64,000 nt of DNA from Notospermus geniculatus (GCA_002633025.1 NMRB01000030.1:120417-184416); one strand, 5' to 3'. Positions 11,701 to 23,923 are shown, counted from the stretch's first letter. Program-made: numbers and translations. Notes: generated from the letters alone by a model not told the origin.

Positions 11701-12830
11701 GGCTTATTATACTTAACGAAATGACGAAATAAAGAAATAACGAAATGACGAAATGCCAATCTCGTCCCGAATAAGGCCGCCTCACACGATGTATACCATT
11801 GACCTACATATTGTTTTTCTGTACTGACGGAACAAGGTTGCATTTTCCTGTGATATTCACCTTGTCGGGAGCATTCATTTCATGGGGCATACACATTTCA
11901 TAGGGCACATAAATTTCTCTTCTTTCAAGGGTCATTGGGTGACCTTTGTCATAAAACGGATCCACTTATGACTCCTGTCACCTAAACTCCGAGGTACTTT
12001 TTGACAAGAATTCGAGGAACTTCAGACACCATTGTTGTCGGTTGATGTACATGTACATGTGCCATATCCCACCATCACAAGTAGCCGTCAACTTGCTAGA
12101 CTAATTACACTGACTGGTCAGGAGTACAAACAGATGTTTATGATAGGCCTAAAACATATAGCCAGGCAGGCAGTTGTTCACTATGCAATAGAGGAAACTG
12201 TGGGCCAGTTTGTGTGAGTCAGTGGGGGGGGGGGGGGNTTGTGTGAGTCAATGGGGGGGGGGGCATGTAGACATGTACACTCATGCAAAAAGTGCAATAA
12301 CTTATTTCACCATAGATCTAAGAAAATTCCATAAGATTATTGACAAAGTATTTTTGGTTACAGAACCTCAGGATTTCAATATTTTGAGTGATATTCTCAT
12401 TACTTTCTGAACGAACCTAAGCTCACCAACTTATCATCCATTTCATTTTAAAAATTATAATATCGCCGTTTAATATAAATGCAACCAAAGAGGCCTTATA
12501 CATGGTAAAATGCAAAGGAAAACAGAAGACATCGCAGACAAGACACTGACGAATTTATCGTCTGCTAAAATACGTCACCTCCTAGGCTGGAACATTTATG
12601 GAGGCTGAGGCGGCTGACCTCCAAAGATTATGGTTTATGGATCCTGCTTACATGTAGGTAGGCCTAATTTAGTTTGACAACTGACATGTGTCACTGCACA
12701 CTCGCTGATTTCCCCTGATAGCAAAGTAATACACTCATACTGGGCTCAAGTGAAATGATATCTCCCTAGGTCAATACGTACATTTCGTTATTTCGTTGTC
12801 ATTTCGTTATTTCGTTAAGTATCATAAGCC
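11701..12830. mobile_element. 1.13-kb TIR element with exact 9-bp target duplication (MULE-like)
   Basis: Terminal inverted repeats begin ggcttattatacttaacgaaat at 11701 and, reversed, ggcttatgatacttaacgaaat at 12830. Each contains two or three gaaat(g/a)acgaaat repeats, for about 55 bp. The flanks are identical 9-mers, g-t7-a, at 11692-11700 and 12831-12839. A 9-bp duplication is typical of Mutator-like elements. Merlin (8-9 bp) is an alternative. There is no transposase: the interior has a 61-codon frame (12032-12217), two poly-G runs and an N. Non-autonomous and structurally intact, so probably not ancient. Confidence 0.85.
12220..12265. repeat. Duplicated poly-G tract with an assembly N
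   Basis: gtgtgagtca(g/a)t followed by a G run occurs twice (runs at about 12224-12237 and 12253-12263), with N at 12238. The run lengths are probably unreliable. The tract lies inside the 9-bp-duplication element. Confidence 0.8.
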
Positions 12831-12844
12831 GTTTTTTTACCCAG

Positions 12845-12996
12845 TGCAATGGGAATTGGTAAATGTATGCAAGACTGGCCATAGAGGACTTAAAGATAAT
12901 AACAGTTGTGCAAAGAGCAACAACAGCATCCAGCACCATCCGCTCATGACCATTCTCTCATCCACAAAGAAGATGCATGTCGGGAACACAATGTAA
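12845..12996 (+). CDS. Terminal coding exon of the candidate plus-strand gene
   Basis: The acceptor gtttttttacccag ends at 12844. Its pyrimidine tract is the right-hand 9-bp target duplication of the 1.13-kb element. Two bases complete a split codon (A+TG, Met) from the exon ending 11394, then 49 codons run to TAA at 12994. The product is basic-polar (begins QWELVNVCKTGHRGLKDNNS). No domain is recognised. Removing the element and one copy of the duplication shortens the intron from 1450 to about 311 bp, a normal size. Confidence 0.4.
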
Positions 12997-14820
12997 ATTG
13001 TTCCTCATCTCCCCGAGAAGCCCCAAGGGAACACTTGTGTTATGTAAATATTGAAAGTGCTTCGAATTCATAGCAGGACCTGTGACGTCTTTTGTGACCA
13101 TGATCGCTGGGATGGTGTCGTACCACATGTCGATTCATTTTACGAAACAACAATTTTGATAAGCCAGGGGATCCCTTACGGTTGACTAGTAATTTCGACA
13201 CCGTGAGGTAATCTTCCCAAAAGTATTTGACGAGCATTATTGTGAATGTGGGGATGGCACGCATCCTGCCACATGTCGATGCTTCTTGAGTTATAACGTA
13301 CTATGTGATTATTTCAGATTATCTAGAAATTGTCACTTTCACCATATGACCAAGCATCAGTTGACAGCCACATGAAGATTTATCAGCTTAGGCCTATCTG
13401 TACCTCAAAAGAAAACAATATGATGTCAATCAAAAATACACCAATATTCATAAAAGATGACCTGATGCAGTTACTGAAGTCTCTCGAAATGACAGTCAGT
13501 GAGCCCTAATCTTTCTGCTTTACCAGTTTTGAAAGCAAAACTGCACCCTTAATTTGAACATCCTACAAGTGCACTAGAGTTGGTTAGCCAACCTCCTTTG
13601 ATGCTAATTTGAATAATTTTCATATGCTTTCGCTCCGTTTGTAATTCGATAAGGAAGGTGCAGCCAAAGTTTACTAATATTGAAAATGTGCAAGTGCGCT
13701 GATGCCAGCTATTAGTATGATGGCAGGAGAAAGGCTCCCAGCCACAAGACATGTGCCATTCTTCTTCAAAAGCGACGAAATATGATTCGGCATGAAGGCC
13801 ACTTCCAGATGACTGGGTGTTCCTTACAAAGGTAATGTACCTTGCATTTTCATTCCCTAAAAGTTACGGCAGCGCCACTTCAAAAACAATAGTTTTGATT
13901 AAGGATGTAGGCAATTCATTTGATAGCAACACCGCCAAGAGGCAGGCATGAATTATAATTCCATACTTTTCATTTTCTAATAACCTTGCCAATTCTTCAG
14001 ACGTCTCCCTTTGTTGTCGGGAAAAACTTTTTCAGTCGGTTAATTGACCCATAGGCAGGGCAAGCATAAGTGGTCCTCTTTTTTTCTTGAAAAAAGGCAG
14101 AATTTCACAGACGGCTGCCTCACCCATACCAGAACAGGAGACCATGATCCATCAGACCCCACTTGAGACATGCTCCAGCCTATTTTGGTTACCTCACCAA
14201 AAACAGATAGAAGCTGAATGGGGATTCCCATCAGAAAGGAATTACGTGGTCTGTCCAACGAGATCAGATGCAAGGCCAACAGTTCTGAAGTGGGCCTACT
14301 TTTGTTCCTCAAGGAAGGCCACTTCCAGATGACTGGTTCACCTGAGGCAGATGAGAGAACAAGTGGAATCCTTTCTTTGGTCTCCATTTTCTTATCAAGG
14401 ACCTTTTGCTTGACTTCCTCCAACAGATTTCAATGCAGACGACACCGGCAATCTTCTGACCTTCGCATTGTTTGTCAACAATGGTCAGACCTCAAGCGTT
14501 GATTTCAATCAAAATGTTTGCATTTGACAAGCGCTTCCTGAGGGTGGGCACAGGCAGATTGGAATATTTTAAAATAATCTCATTAACTTATGAACTCAGC
14601 TTTGTTTGATGAAGGACAGACAGTTTTGTCGAAAGGACTTGATGACAAAACTTTCAAGTCCTTGAGGGGGTGCATATGGACATCAAAGACATCAAACACA
14701 CCCACTTTTAAATTACTTTTTTATCATCATTTTATTATCAACATAGAAAAGGCATCTTTAGTTTTTTTCCAAGTTTGAATAAAAAGACAGCCTAGAGCAC
14801 TGCATTGTTAAGTTTCTACC
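12997..14820. other. No supported gene; a 20-bp direct repeat
   Basis: gaaggccacttccagatgac followed by tgg occurs at about 13794 and 14313. Overlapping open frames on both strands (14040-14423 minus, 127 codons; 14218-14502 plus, 94 codons) lack starts with support or splice sites. Because one piece is duplicated nearby, this is more likely interspersed-repeat sequence than a gene. Confidence 0.35.
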
Positions 14821-14851
14821 CCACCCAGCAAGAGACAAAGACTTCTGGTGC

Positions 14852-15145
14852 ATGGCTTCATCATTCTCCTGCTCGATTCCTCTCAGGCAGGCTGTCCGGG
14901 CGCAAGTCCATATGACAGTGCCTGCATTCAGGCTGAAAGGGGATGGTGTTTATCCCAGTATGCCTGTATTCAGACCAAGAGAGGACAGTGTTTATCCCAG
15001 TATGCCTGCATTCAGACCAATAGAGGACAGTGTTTATCCTAGTGCGCCTGCATTCAGGCTAAATGGGGACAGTGTTTATCCTAAAGTGCCTGCATTCAGG
15101 CTAAATGGGGACAGTGTTTATCCCAGAATGCTGCATTCAGGCTAA
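14852..15145 (+). CDS. 97-codon ORF made largely of a 14-residue tandem repeat
   Basis: ATG at 14852 in good context (tgcATGG) opens a frame in which the 42-bp minisatellite translates as about five copies of a PAFRLNGDSVYPxx-like repeat after a 24-residue head. Because 42 is divisible by three the frame persists through the early units. A unit shortened by one base at about 15122-15132 shifts the frame and ends it at 15145. No signal peptide and no splice evidence. It may be an untranslated minisatellite with a fortuitous frame. Confidence 0.25.
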   Translation: MASSFSCSIPLRQAVRAQVHMTVPAFRLKGDGVYPSMPVFRPREDSVYPSMPAFRPIEDSVYPSAPAFRLNGDSVYPKVPAFRLNGDSVYPRMLHSG

Positions 15146-15310
15146 ATGGGGACAGTGTTTATCCCAGAGTGCTGCATTCAGGCTAAATGGGGACTGTGTT
15201 CATAGCAGTGTCTGTAGGCCTATTCAGGCCGAAAGGGGAGAGTTCATCCCAGTGTCTGCATTCAGGCTGAGAGGGACATTGTTTTTCCAAGTGTGCCTCG
15301 GCCTGTAGGC
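14915..15310. repeat. 42-bp minisatellite, about 9 copies
   Basis: The unit is approximately gcctgcattcaggctaaatg then gggacagtgtttatcccagt. Early units are regular. After 15120 units lose single bases and degenerate (15200-15310). Substitutions between units include both silent and replacement changes in the 14-codon frame. Confidence 0.92.
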
Positions 15311-17322
15311 TATTCGGGCTAAGAGGAGCCAGCATTAATTGTGGCCCTGTACTAAGGCTAGGACGAGATGCATATGCAAGTCCTAAAGCGAAAGGTTCGT
15401 GACTCTTAACATTCAAGAAGAGTGGCACACAGGCCTAGAATGATGTTCTTCTGTCAGGAGTTAAACAGCTGTTTTGCCTGAAGACCTGAGTTATCACCAG
15501 TAGTTTGTTTTCAGCCATATGACAACAGTTTCACCCTTTTTGCTTGGGCCCTCAATTCACAGTGAAACTAAAACACAGCAGCATCCTAGATGTTGATGAT
15601 GTTGTGTCCTCCTGCAGTGACAATGTCAATTGACACATCTGAAGTCCCAACAACTGTCAAGTCAGTTTTCACCCCCTATTGTTACTGAAACCACAACGCT
15701 TCCACTCCACTGGACATAAGTGAACAGATTTGGAAAGTGAGAGTACTTTGAAACATCGCCAAAACAAACTTTTTGAAAAGTTTTGAGCCCTTGAGGAAGT
15801 CCGCAGCATGGGTTTCCAGCTGGTTACTTCGGCTGCAGGAAGCGAGCCTGGCGCCATTCACCAACAGACTTCACCAGGTCAAACCCGCCGTCTCTTCGTC
15901 AAATGTCAATCAGCATGATAACAGAAGACAACTTCATTCATTTGCTAGTACAGACAATGGCTTTCTTGTCTGCTCAATCAACTGGACAATCGTGCAACTC
16001 GCCTTTGTTCGATTAATTGGATCTATTATGATACACAATAAATGCAGATTATCAACCGACTGGGAAGATTTAATTTCAAATACAAACATAATTCCATAGA
16101 AACTTTTGCCTGCTGGAATAAGCTGTACCAACCAACGGCAGGGTTTTCGTATTGCTACCCATACCATTGTCGATAATAGAATGACTTGCACGTTAAAATA
16201 GCAATTGGAGTTTTTATAAGGTGGCATTAGTTTGCACTTTAGGAAAGTTAACAGATGAAGGCATTAAGGACCAGGGTGTGACTATTGTCATATCGGTAAC
16301 TACATTTAATGAGAAAGTGAGGATGTTATTTTAACTTCTGTCTATTGACATCTGATCTCCCCCACCAGCAGCACTTTCATTAGTCAGCCAGGAAATACCA
16401 TTTATTAAAATTCCAAGCACCACCCATTCTATGATGTCGAAATTTTACGTTTTCTTTCACTTCGAGTTACTTTTCCGATATCACACTTTGTAATTATTGG
16501 CAGCATTTTTATGCATGCTTGAGTTGACTGTGACTGCAACATTAACTACCATTGATTCCAAAATTCATGGGGGGGGGGTCTATCAACTATTCTGGGTTGA
16601 TGACGTCTGCTTTGCACTGGAGTCTGTGAGTGTTAGGGTCAGGATTAGGGTATGCTTGCCAGGCAACCCTCCTTATCTTTGTTGAGGGGTGATGATGATG
16701 ATGATGATGATCTAATGATATAACACATCCATGTTAAATTCCCTTTATACTGCAAAAGTGAGCAAATTCACAACCTCCTCAATATCTCAAGTCGTAAACA
16801 TCAATCATAGTTTAGCATCCCTCTCCCAATTGTCGTATTATACCCAATGCTTCTTCATTTGGTCATTAAAGATAGATTATTAGGTGAGAAGAAATGAACT
16901 TCTAATGTAAAAGAGATGATCGCATGTATGGCTTACATGATTGATGTACTACATGAGCAACAGACCTGTAGCAATATCTTAACATCAAGCTGAAATTTAA
17001 ATTAAATATGACATAATGGCTCAGTAGATTTTGGGCTGTACTATTATGCAGGCGAAAACCAGAGCCCCAAGTATGCTAAGCGCTGCTATCTTCATGTGCA
17101 ATCAATTCAGTACTTCGCAATTCCAGTCTGATTACGCCACCGCAATGACATTGTCACAAATGAATCCAATTTCCAACTCACCTGATTCAGACATGATGGC
17201 AAGGGACGGGCAATTCAAATTGACCACTGATGAAGATGCATGGACAGGTTACATTGAATAATGAGTGCTGAGTGACTGCATATGATACCCTCCAGATTGC
17301 AAAATAATTCAAAGAATCTTAC
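15311..17322. other. Mostly no supported gene; simple repeats
   Basis: Contains a G run at 16569-16577 and a (gat)n microsatellite at about 16690-16711. A minus-strand stretch at about 15655-15591 has 21 consecutive RNY-type codons ending in TAG (product ends GGHNIINI), but its only upstream AG lacks a pyrimidine tract, so I leave it uncalled. Frames 15773-16099 plus and 15934-16227 minus look like chance. Confidence 0.35.
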
Positions 17323-17427
17323 CTTGTTCAAATTATTGTCTAAATCCTGTCCAGAAATCACCATGATTGGGTCTGTTAGGCAACCCAGCTTCCCATTGTC
17401 TCGCATTGTCACATGAAAGAAGTCGTC
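17323..17427 (-). CDS. Internal coding exon, 35 codons, unknown gene
   Basis: On the minus strand an acceptor (ccggttttag, ending 17428) and a donor AAG|gtaaga (17322-17317) bound exactly 35 codons, phase 0 at both ends. The product begins DDFFHVTMRDNGKLGCLTDP and continues with IMVISGQDLD. Amino-acid composition and codon use are strongly protein-like. I cannot name the family. Direction and phase are compatible with the first exon at 30612-30722, but intervening exons would be expected and I could not establish them. Confidence 0.65.
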
Positions 17428-18549
17428 CTAAAACCGGCAAAGAATTGTCAAGCAGTTGCCTATGAATGTACTGCGGCAGTTAAAAAAGCTGCCAATATGC
17501 TGGCCTAACTCCCGAATACAGACTATGGTCCCAGGGACTGCCTCGGGTGTGTGACAACCGAGACTTGCTAATCAGAGAACCCGGTGCACAAATGCAAGAA
17601 TATTGTGTCGTGCAACACAAATGCAATATGATAAAGAATATGATCCAAAATTCTACGCAGATCCAGGTATCTGTTTATCATTCGTATCCTAAAGCATCTG
17701 ATCCACCGAATAATTACAGTGACGATGACGATCGCGACCTTCCCACGTGTGTGTTCGTCTCCTCATCTGAGTGACAAACTGACGAGTGGATAACGATGCA
17801 GGGTTCTATTCTCTGCGCTCCCGTAGCAGTTATGTAAATTCCACGTTAAGGGACTCCACGGAAATGAATGCTGATGATGGTGATGTCATCAGATTTGTGT
17901 TCATGCTACGCTGCCTTTTGCATGGTCACTTCACAGAGTACCGTAATACGCTAAGATAATAATATTTCGATCACGCTGAAGCTAATTTCTGCGTATCCTT
18001 TGTGGTAGAACGATGTGGCTTAGATCTTGAAAGTGAAACGCGGTACCATCAGACGAAATAAAACCGTCGCACAACCCGATCAAATTGTCTCCTTTTGAAG
18101 ACAATCTTTGAGAGATAGCATTGAAGGTCTAGTATCCAGTCAGACATCAGACAGAAATATTTCAGGAAAAGGGGCCCAATCTCTTTGACTGGCATTGGAG
18201 CACAGCAAAAGGATATTAAAGCAACCTACACATCAAGTTTTCACCTTGATCTTTTCAAAATAGAGTAGATTGTCTCAAAGTCAGAAGTGGATTATCTCTG
18301 ATCTTGTATGAAAAAAGAGCAAAATTCTTTGATAGTGTGAAAGCGAATTGTCTCTAATCTCTTTAAAGATATGGTAGTCAAGGACACCTCATATGATGAC
18401 TTGTGCTGATGAAAGCTGTATAGATAGTACATGGACTGGCAACATCTGGCAATGACATCTGATTTGACTTTCCATCCACGTTGTGATAGCGCTCTCTGTC
18501 GCTTAACTTCTACATGTAGCTGTGAGGCCAACGCGTCAACCACTAGGCC
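17428..18549. other. Probable intron or spacer; one open plus frame
   Basis: A plus frame is open from 17484 to 17774 (97 codons, ends DDDDRDLPTCVFVSSSE) with no ATG before 17595 and no good acceptor. Its acidic C-terminal stretch is protein-like, but it would lie antisense to the gene of the exon at 17323. Left as an observation only. Confidence 0.25.
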
Positions 18550-18880
18550 ATAATGGAATCCGCCATGGCCGGCGGGTTAAGCCGTGCCATATAGGCACTG
18601 CAAGGGGGGTCAACGCAATTTTGCTCTCTGGTTGAATAACCTGAAGCTTTTACATACAGCGCTTTCCGCTCTCTGGCACAGTCTCAAAGTACTTCACATT
18701 AACCCCAGTCTCTCTAGAATCCTTTTGGGGGAACCCAAAGAGCAGCTTATTTGGTCCCCACCTGATCCTTTCAGACCAGCTGGAGTACAGAGTGGCAACT
18801 TGGCCAGGTATCAAACCCTCGTCCTCTCGGTAACAGGTCTGCTGCTCAAACCCTAGTCCCACTGTGCTCTTTCACGAAAG
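18550..18880 (-). repeat. SINE with L2-like 3' tail
   Basis: Read on the minus strand: a B-box-like gggtttgatacctggc (about 18817-18802), then a body ending tactttgagactgtgcc and ggaaagcgctgtatgtaaaa. The phrase agcgctgtatgtaaa resembles the (g)aaagcgctatataaat tail shared by many SINEs with L2 LINEs. A second tRNA-like head (tggcctagtggttgacgcg, about 18552-18534) follows on the same strand, suggesting two SINE copies in tandem. Confidence 0.6.
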
Positions 18881-20044
18881 CATCTGATCTGACTAATGCA
18901 ACTTCAGTATCTTTTCAGAAAATTTACTTCAACGAAAATTACAACCAAATGACTCATGCTTGGACACCTTCCCCCAACTCTGCATTTAAGATGCCACCAT
19001 CTCTTGATCACTAAAATAACACACAGACACAGGACTCATCAGAAAAAGAACACAAGAGATTGCCCCACTACCATCCCGATGCATCATCTGTCTCCCATTT
19101 TTCCTTGAGCTGTCAATCTCATTGCGACCTGCAAGTTGTTCGTGCCATTGTTATCGCACCAATTTCAATCGATAAGACCTAATGAGTGATCATTGGCTGG
19201 CGAGGAGACCACTGACAGTTCAATCCAAGATGTGTCAAACGGCGGAGTATCGTTGGATCAGAGGGCATTGTCCCAGGTGTACGTCTGATGGGACAGGATT
19301 AAACGCATTGTACGAGAAATTTTTTGCCATCAGTGGATGGCCATATTCTGAACAGCAGAATGTGTGGTTTTGATATGGCAACTTTTTGGTAAATTTGATA
19401 CGCAGGTCACAAAAACATCAAAAGCCCTATCTTTGCCTACTTCATCCTTCACATCAGTTTCAAAATGGAAAGTCAATCATGGTGATGGCCCAAAATGCGC
19501 TTAAATCACGGACAATTTTTCACAAAATTTCCCGATAATCTCTCATTTCATCGTAAATCCCACTTGAAATCATAAGAATTGCCTGAAAATGAGCAATTTT
19601 CTGAGCACGCCTTTCACAAATTGTCCAAAACAGCTGGAAAGAAAGGACAGGACAGCAGTCCACGACGTTTCACGAGGTTTCAAATCTTTAACACATGCAC
19701 TGATGAACCAATTTAAGGATGACCCAATGAGAACCAAGCACCCAACAAATCCCTATTATTGGATAATAACCAATTTAGAACCCATTTTCTCAAAGTTTGA
19801 GAACTAAAATACAAATGACACTTATCCCACAGAAAGATTTGGTCATAGCAGGATATGCCAGGAACTTTTATCACGTGTTTTTTAGGACGGAGACAATGCT
19901 ATGCCAAGATAATTGAAGACGATAGATGAAACATCATTATCATCCATCGTCATTAGCAGCAGTAGCAGATTACAGAAGATGGCAGAGTTTCTGAGCTTTA
20001 AATTTCCTTCTTTCCCTGAAGACTGACCCCTCTCTTCCAAACAG
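18881..20044. other. No supported gene
   Basis: ORF 19182-19373 (plus, ATG, 63 codons) has some protein character and a possible donor at 19277, but no partner exon was found. The rest is unremarkable. Confidence 0.3.
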
Positions 20045-20262
20045 CAATGAAGTATGTCTGTATTCAAGTGGATGCAGTCTCTGTAGGTTGTACAAGTGCC
20101 TTGACAAGTCCTCATAAGGAAGCAGTTTACTCCTCAACCAAGCAGAGGGAGCTGACCTACCAGAGGCCTAAAACTGGCAGCATACAAATTCATGCCTGCA
20201 AGATTAGAAATGACGTCTGCAAGTCATGTAGCACAGACATAAAATTGGCTGAGATAAGGTAG
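20045..20262 (+). CDS. Candidate terminal coding exon, 71 codons
   Basis: A strong pyrimidine-rich acceptor (cccctctcttccaaacag, AG at 20043-20044) is followed by CA plus a 71-codon frame starting at an ATG (20047) and ending TAG at 20260. Early codons have good RNY character. The product is Cys- and Lys-containing (starts MKYVCIQVDAVSVGCTSALT; late CKIRNDVCKSC). An AATAAA-like aataataaac follows at about 20635. No domain is recognised and no upstream exon of matching phase was identified. Confidence 0.35.
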
Positions 20263-21665
20263 CACACATATAGGTTTCGCTTGCGGAGATGATCTCACAG
20301 AGATGTTTGAATGTGTGCTGTAAGGCCACCAACAGTGAGAACAATTTTACCATTTTCCAGACAATTTCAGTACATGGTGTAAATTATAGCCAGATTGCAA
20401 TCGACTCTTTACAAACAATTTTAACGTTGTGGATATTTGTCTACATTTCCACAAGGAGTAAAGCGTAATTATCATTAATCCGTAATTGCTTAAAAGCAGA
20501 GATATCGGTTACATTGACAATTGAGCTGCTTCTCTGTGATGCTTAACAGCTACAGTGCGTGAATCACCTACATTCTCATCAAATGCATGCACAATCATTT
20601 TACACTTTCTACTTTTTTCAACTGATCAATAACAATAATAAACCTGTCATTCGGTATCTTTTGAAGTCGGGGCATTTTAACTTGCGGGCAATATTGTTAC
20701 ATGTCTCACTTATTTGTTGTAATAATTATGCCCTATATTCACGGCGCGTAACGCTGTGGTGTTTTCATCCGTGAACACTTACGCGTCTGGAGTTATCATA
20801 GTCGCCTGCTAATTGTGAACAATGTACATGTAGGTAAAGAATATCGATCGTCAAATGCAACCCGATGATGCATCATTATTCTAATTCTGCCAACAGATAC
20901 GATTTCATCCACTAAAACACTGAAATCATTCACGTTAAATAAATTTCTATTAATCACTTTCTCATCATCACTTTCTAACCAAACCATTTACCCTATTCAA
21001 CCTTAAATATGCCATTAACACGAAAAACCACAGCCTCCCCACATTCTCGCAAATGGCCCACTTTGTCCGTGATTTACAGCGTTTGAGAATAAAAGTAAAA
21101 TAACCAAGCATGCAATCTCACAAATGGCTCTAGTTGAGGTTCAGTTTGTCCTTCTTGATTTATAGCTTGGGAGAATAAAAGGAAAACCAATAGAATGTGC
21201 TATATCGAGATTTATTAACATTTAATTATGCTCGGGTTTTTTACACTTTCCTTTTTGCCATTTAGCACAATTTGTAACGAGGAATTGATTGAGTGTGACT
21301 TTCTTTTAATTTTTCTCACTTCTTATCATTCAATAGAAGACATTTATTGCTGGAGTTCAGTGCTTCCACAGGATGTATCAAAATAAATGCCATTTTTGAA
21401 AGGGTAAGCAAGTAAAACATAGGGTGTAAATGGCGCGATATCCCCTTGGATTCCTGTAAAACATTCGGTTCACCCAACTTCATACTTCAGCTCAATAATC
21501 CTATAAACGTCACTTGAAGCTGGACCTGACTCAGACAACATCGAATAGCTCACAATCCTTTGTCCGATAACTCCTGCGGAGATTTTTTCATCAAACTCCA
21601 TGGAGAATAAGATTAAAAGTGCTCAAACTGACCATCGCCTAATAACCTCTCGCTCTTACTTACAG
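20263..21665. other. No supported gene
   Basis: AT-rich. Two diverged copies of about 100 bp, each ending in gagaataaaag(t/g)aaaa, occur at about 21040-21190. Confidence 0.35.
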
Positions 21666-21885
21666 CACGACTGCCGCCACCTTCAATATTTTATCACAGC
21701 CGATTACGACAAATTGGCTCAAGTTTATGTCAATTACGCGTTGGCCGTTTGAGGCAGGATTGGTCCGGACGGACTTCAAAGTGAAGGGGGTACTTCTGAC
21801 AATTGTGCTGGACGTTCGTAATCGTTCCACTCATCGTCTTGTTACAGTTAATCCCAATCTAGCTCGCGAATTCACGCAGTCATGA
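21666..21885 (+). CDS. Candidate exon after a strong acceptor
   Basis: The acceptor tctcgctcttacttacag (AG at 21664-21665) is among the best in the window. The longest frame behind it has 72 codons and stops at 21883. All three frames stay open for 28 or more codons, so the true frame is uncertain. A perfect gtaagt donor on the opposite strand overlaps the acceptor, so a minus-strand exon ending at 21664 is an alternative. Confidence 0.25.
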
Positions 21886-23867
21886 AATCCAATTTTTTCA
21901 TCTTTTTTTTCCAGCTTTTATCTTAGTTAATTGCAATATGATACCTCTGTCATTGATCTGGTAAAGAACATTGGCTGCTGGAGAGTCAGCCTTTGTATTG
22001 AATACTGTTTTTTCTAAGCCACATTCTCATTCTCAGGGACATAACACCGCATCCTTATTTCATAATCTCGAATTCAGTGAACCAATGCTGGCTTTACACA
22101 AAATCTTACAAGCGTAAGCAGAGGCCAAAATCCAGGTTGCAAATCTAACGTAGGCCGTACACTTAATCCAGGCCACTCCACTTCATATTTACCATTTTAG
22201 TGCCAGCCATATTTTGACGTGGTGTGATCCATCACCACAAAATGAGTTTAAGTCACTCTGAGGTTGGCAGGGTGAAACCACATTGTCAATTTCAGAAGAC
22301 CTTGGCCTGTTGTGACTTTTGTGAAAGACAAGTGATTCTGTTTCTTCCTTTTTATCCTGGTGGTTATTTTGGTTCAATCTGGTTCATCTTCTGAGCAAGT
22401 TAAGACTCATTTCGTGGCGATGGGTCACATATGCAGTGAGGCTCGGAAAACTGGGATGACCATGACGTAAACCTTTGGCATTGTATGTCACAATGCACTG
22501 TCCCAGTATACACCAGGAATCCTCACCACTGAAATGGTTAAGATGCACAGAAAGATCTCTGGTTTTCAGAACTTAGAAGTTTCTTCCAGCATCTATCAAG
22601 GAAAGGAACAACAAAAGGCAGATGATTCTGCCACATTCCTTGAGAATTATTCATCGCTGTCAAATAGCGAAATTGAGTTAGTGCATCCTCTGACTCGTCT
22701 AAGTAGAATTTGTTGTTCATTCTATTGATTCTGCCTCTGACCTCTTCTCCAGAGTAAAGACAATGCAAGGTACTATTTAGCATTGACAAGATTCTTTCAT
22801 CTTGCATAAGACATTCAGGGGTGTGCGATGACATCACCAACGGTAAGAGTCATCATCGTAAAGTGGTTATCTGTGCCACAAACTCTATTTTCCTTTTAAG
22901 TTAACAACGGAATGAAGAAGAAGTTGCCTGATTTTACAAGTTAGCAGTCAGAAAAAGTCAGCGGTTTTGGGATGTTTGAACTCTGAGTGATAAAGGATGT
23001 TTGCACTGTTTTAGAACTCACTGAAAGTGTTTTGTGACTTTACTGTAAGGACACTTAACTTCAAGTGTTAGGGAAGCAAGTGATGCGACAGAGTTCAAAT
23101 TCAGATCAATGTTCCTTAGTGGTTTCCGATCTTGAGATCGAGTTTTGAATTTCACAGTCGAATTTTGAATTTCGCATGAGCCTTCTGGGCTTTCGTACCA
23201 TCTGTTTGGTTTCAAAATTTAATTAATTTTGCAATTTATTGGAAATAAACAAGAGCTGCATTTCTAACTGTGTTTGTGAGCCTGCCTATGTCTGAAAAAC
23301 AAACATTATTGGATAGAAATGTTTTTAAAAATTCCCGTGGCTTCAAATCTATTGTCGACACTAGTATTTGTATCCGAGATGATTAAACAGCAGATGTGAT
23401 GTATTACAGTACATCATAAAAGTTCTAGAACTGTAAACATATGACAAGTCCAATCTGAACAGTTGTGGAGAAGGAAAGTGCATCGGGTTATTTTGCTCAG
23501 GCGTTTTCTGTTAAAATCCATTGAATTCAAAGGTAGGGCCATTTTCATTAGGGAGGTTTAGGGTTTACGTAGTGTACCGTGAAAACCCCGTGTCTACCTG
23601 TAGTTCCGAGCATCCCGACAGACGGCGATGCAAATCGTTGAGTCATGCGCATGCGTATAGGCTGTTTTCACGCATCCAGTCGCCACTTGATAACGGACAG
23701 TTGCCTACATGTACAATGTATTGCCCCTATCACCGGGTTAAGGAACTTATTACCAATCACATTTTAAGAAGTGTAACCGCTCACCGTGTGAACGCCGTGT
23801 TTTTTCTGTTTTGAAAAAAAACGTGTCTCAAAAAGCACGGGGATTTTAGACAGGTGTAACCAGGGCT
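21886..23867. other. Open but unresolved frames on both strands
   Basis: A plus segment 22037-22113 has acceptor cattctcattctcag and donor gtaagc around 25 open codons. Minus frames 22189-22377 and 23018-23215 are polar and codon-regular (ending HHVKIWLALKW and SKVTKHFQ) but have no proper start or acceptor. Any of these could be an exon or old transposon coding sequence. I do not choose. Confidence 0.25.
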
Positions 23868-23874
23868 TATATAA
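23868..23874 (+). promoter_or_regulatory. TATA box of the Cys-rich peptide gene
   Basis: TATATAA within ggcttatataacagg lies 50 bp upstream of the start codon at 23924. A start site about 30 bp downstream (near 23900) would leave a 5'UTR of only about 25 nt, which suits a compact secreted-peptide gene. Confidence 0.5.
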
Positions 23875-23923
23875 CAGGATATTTACTTTGTAATTACAGA
23901 CGTAGCAAAGATTGTATCTGGCG

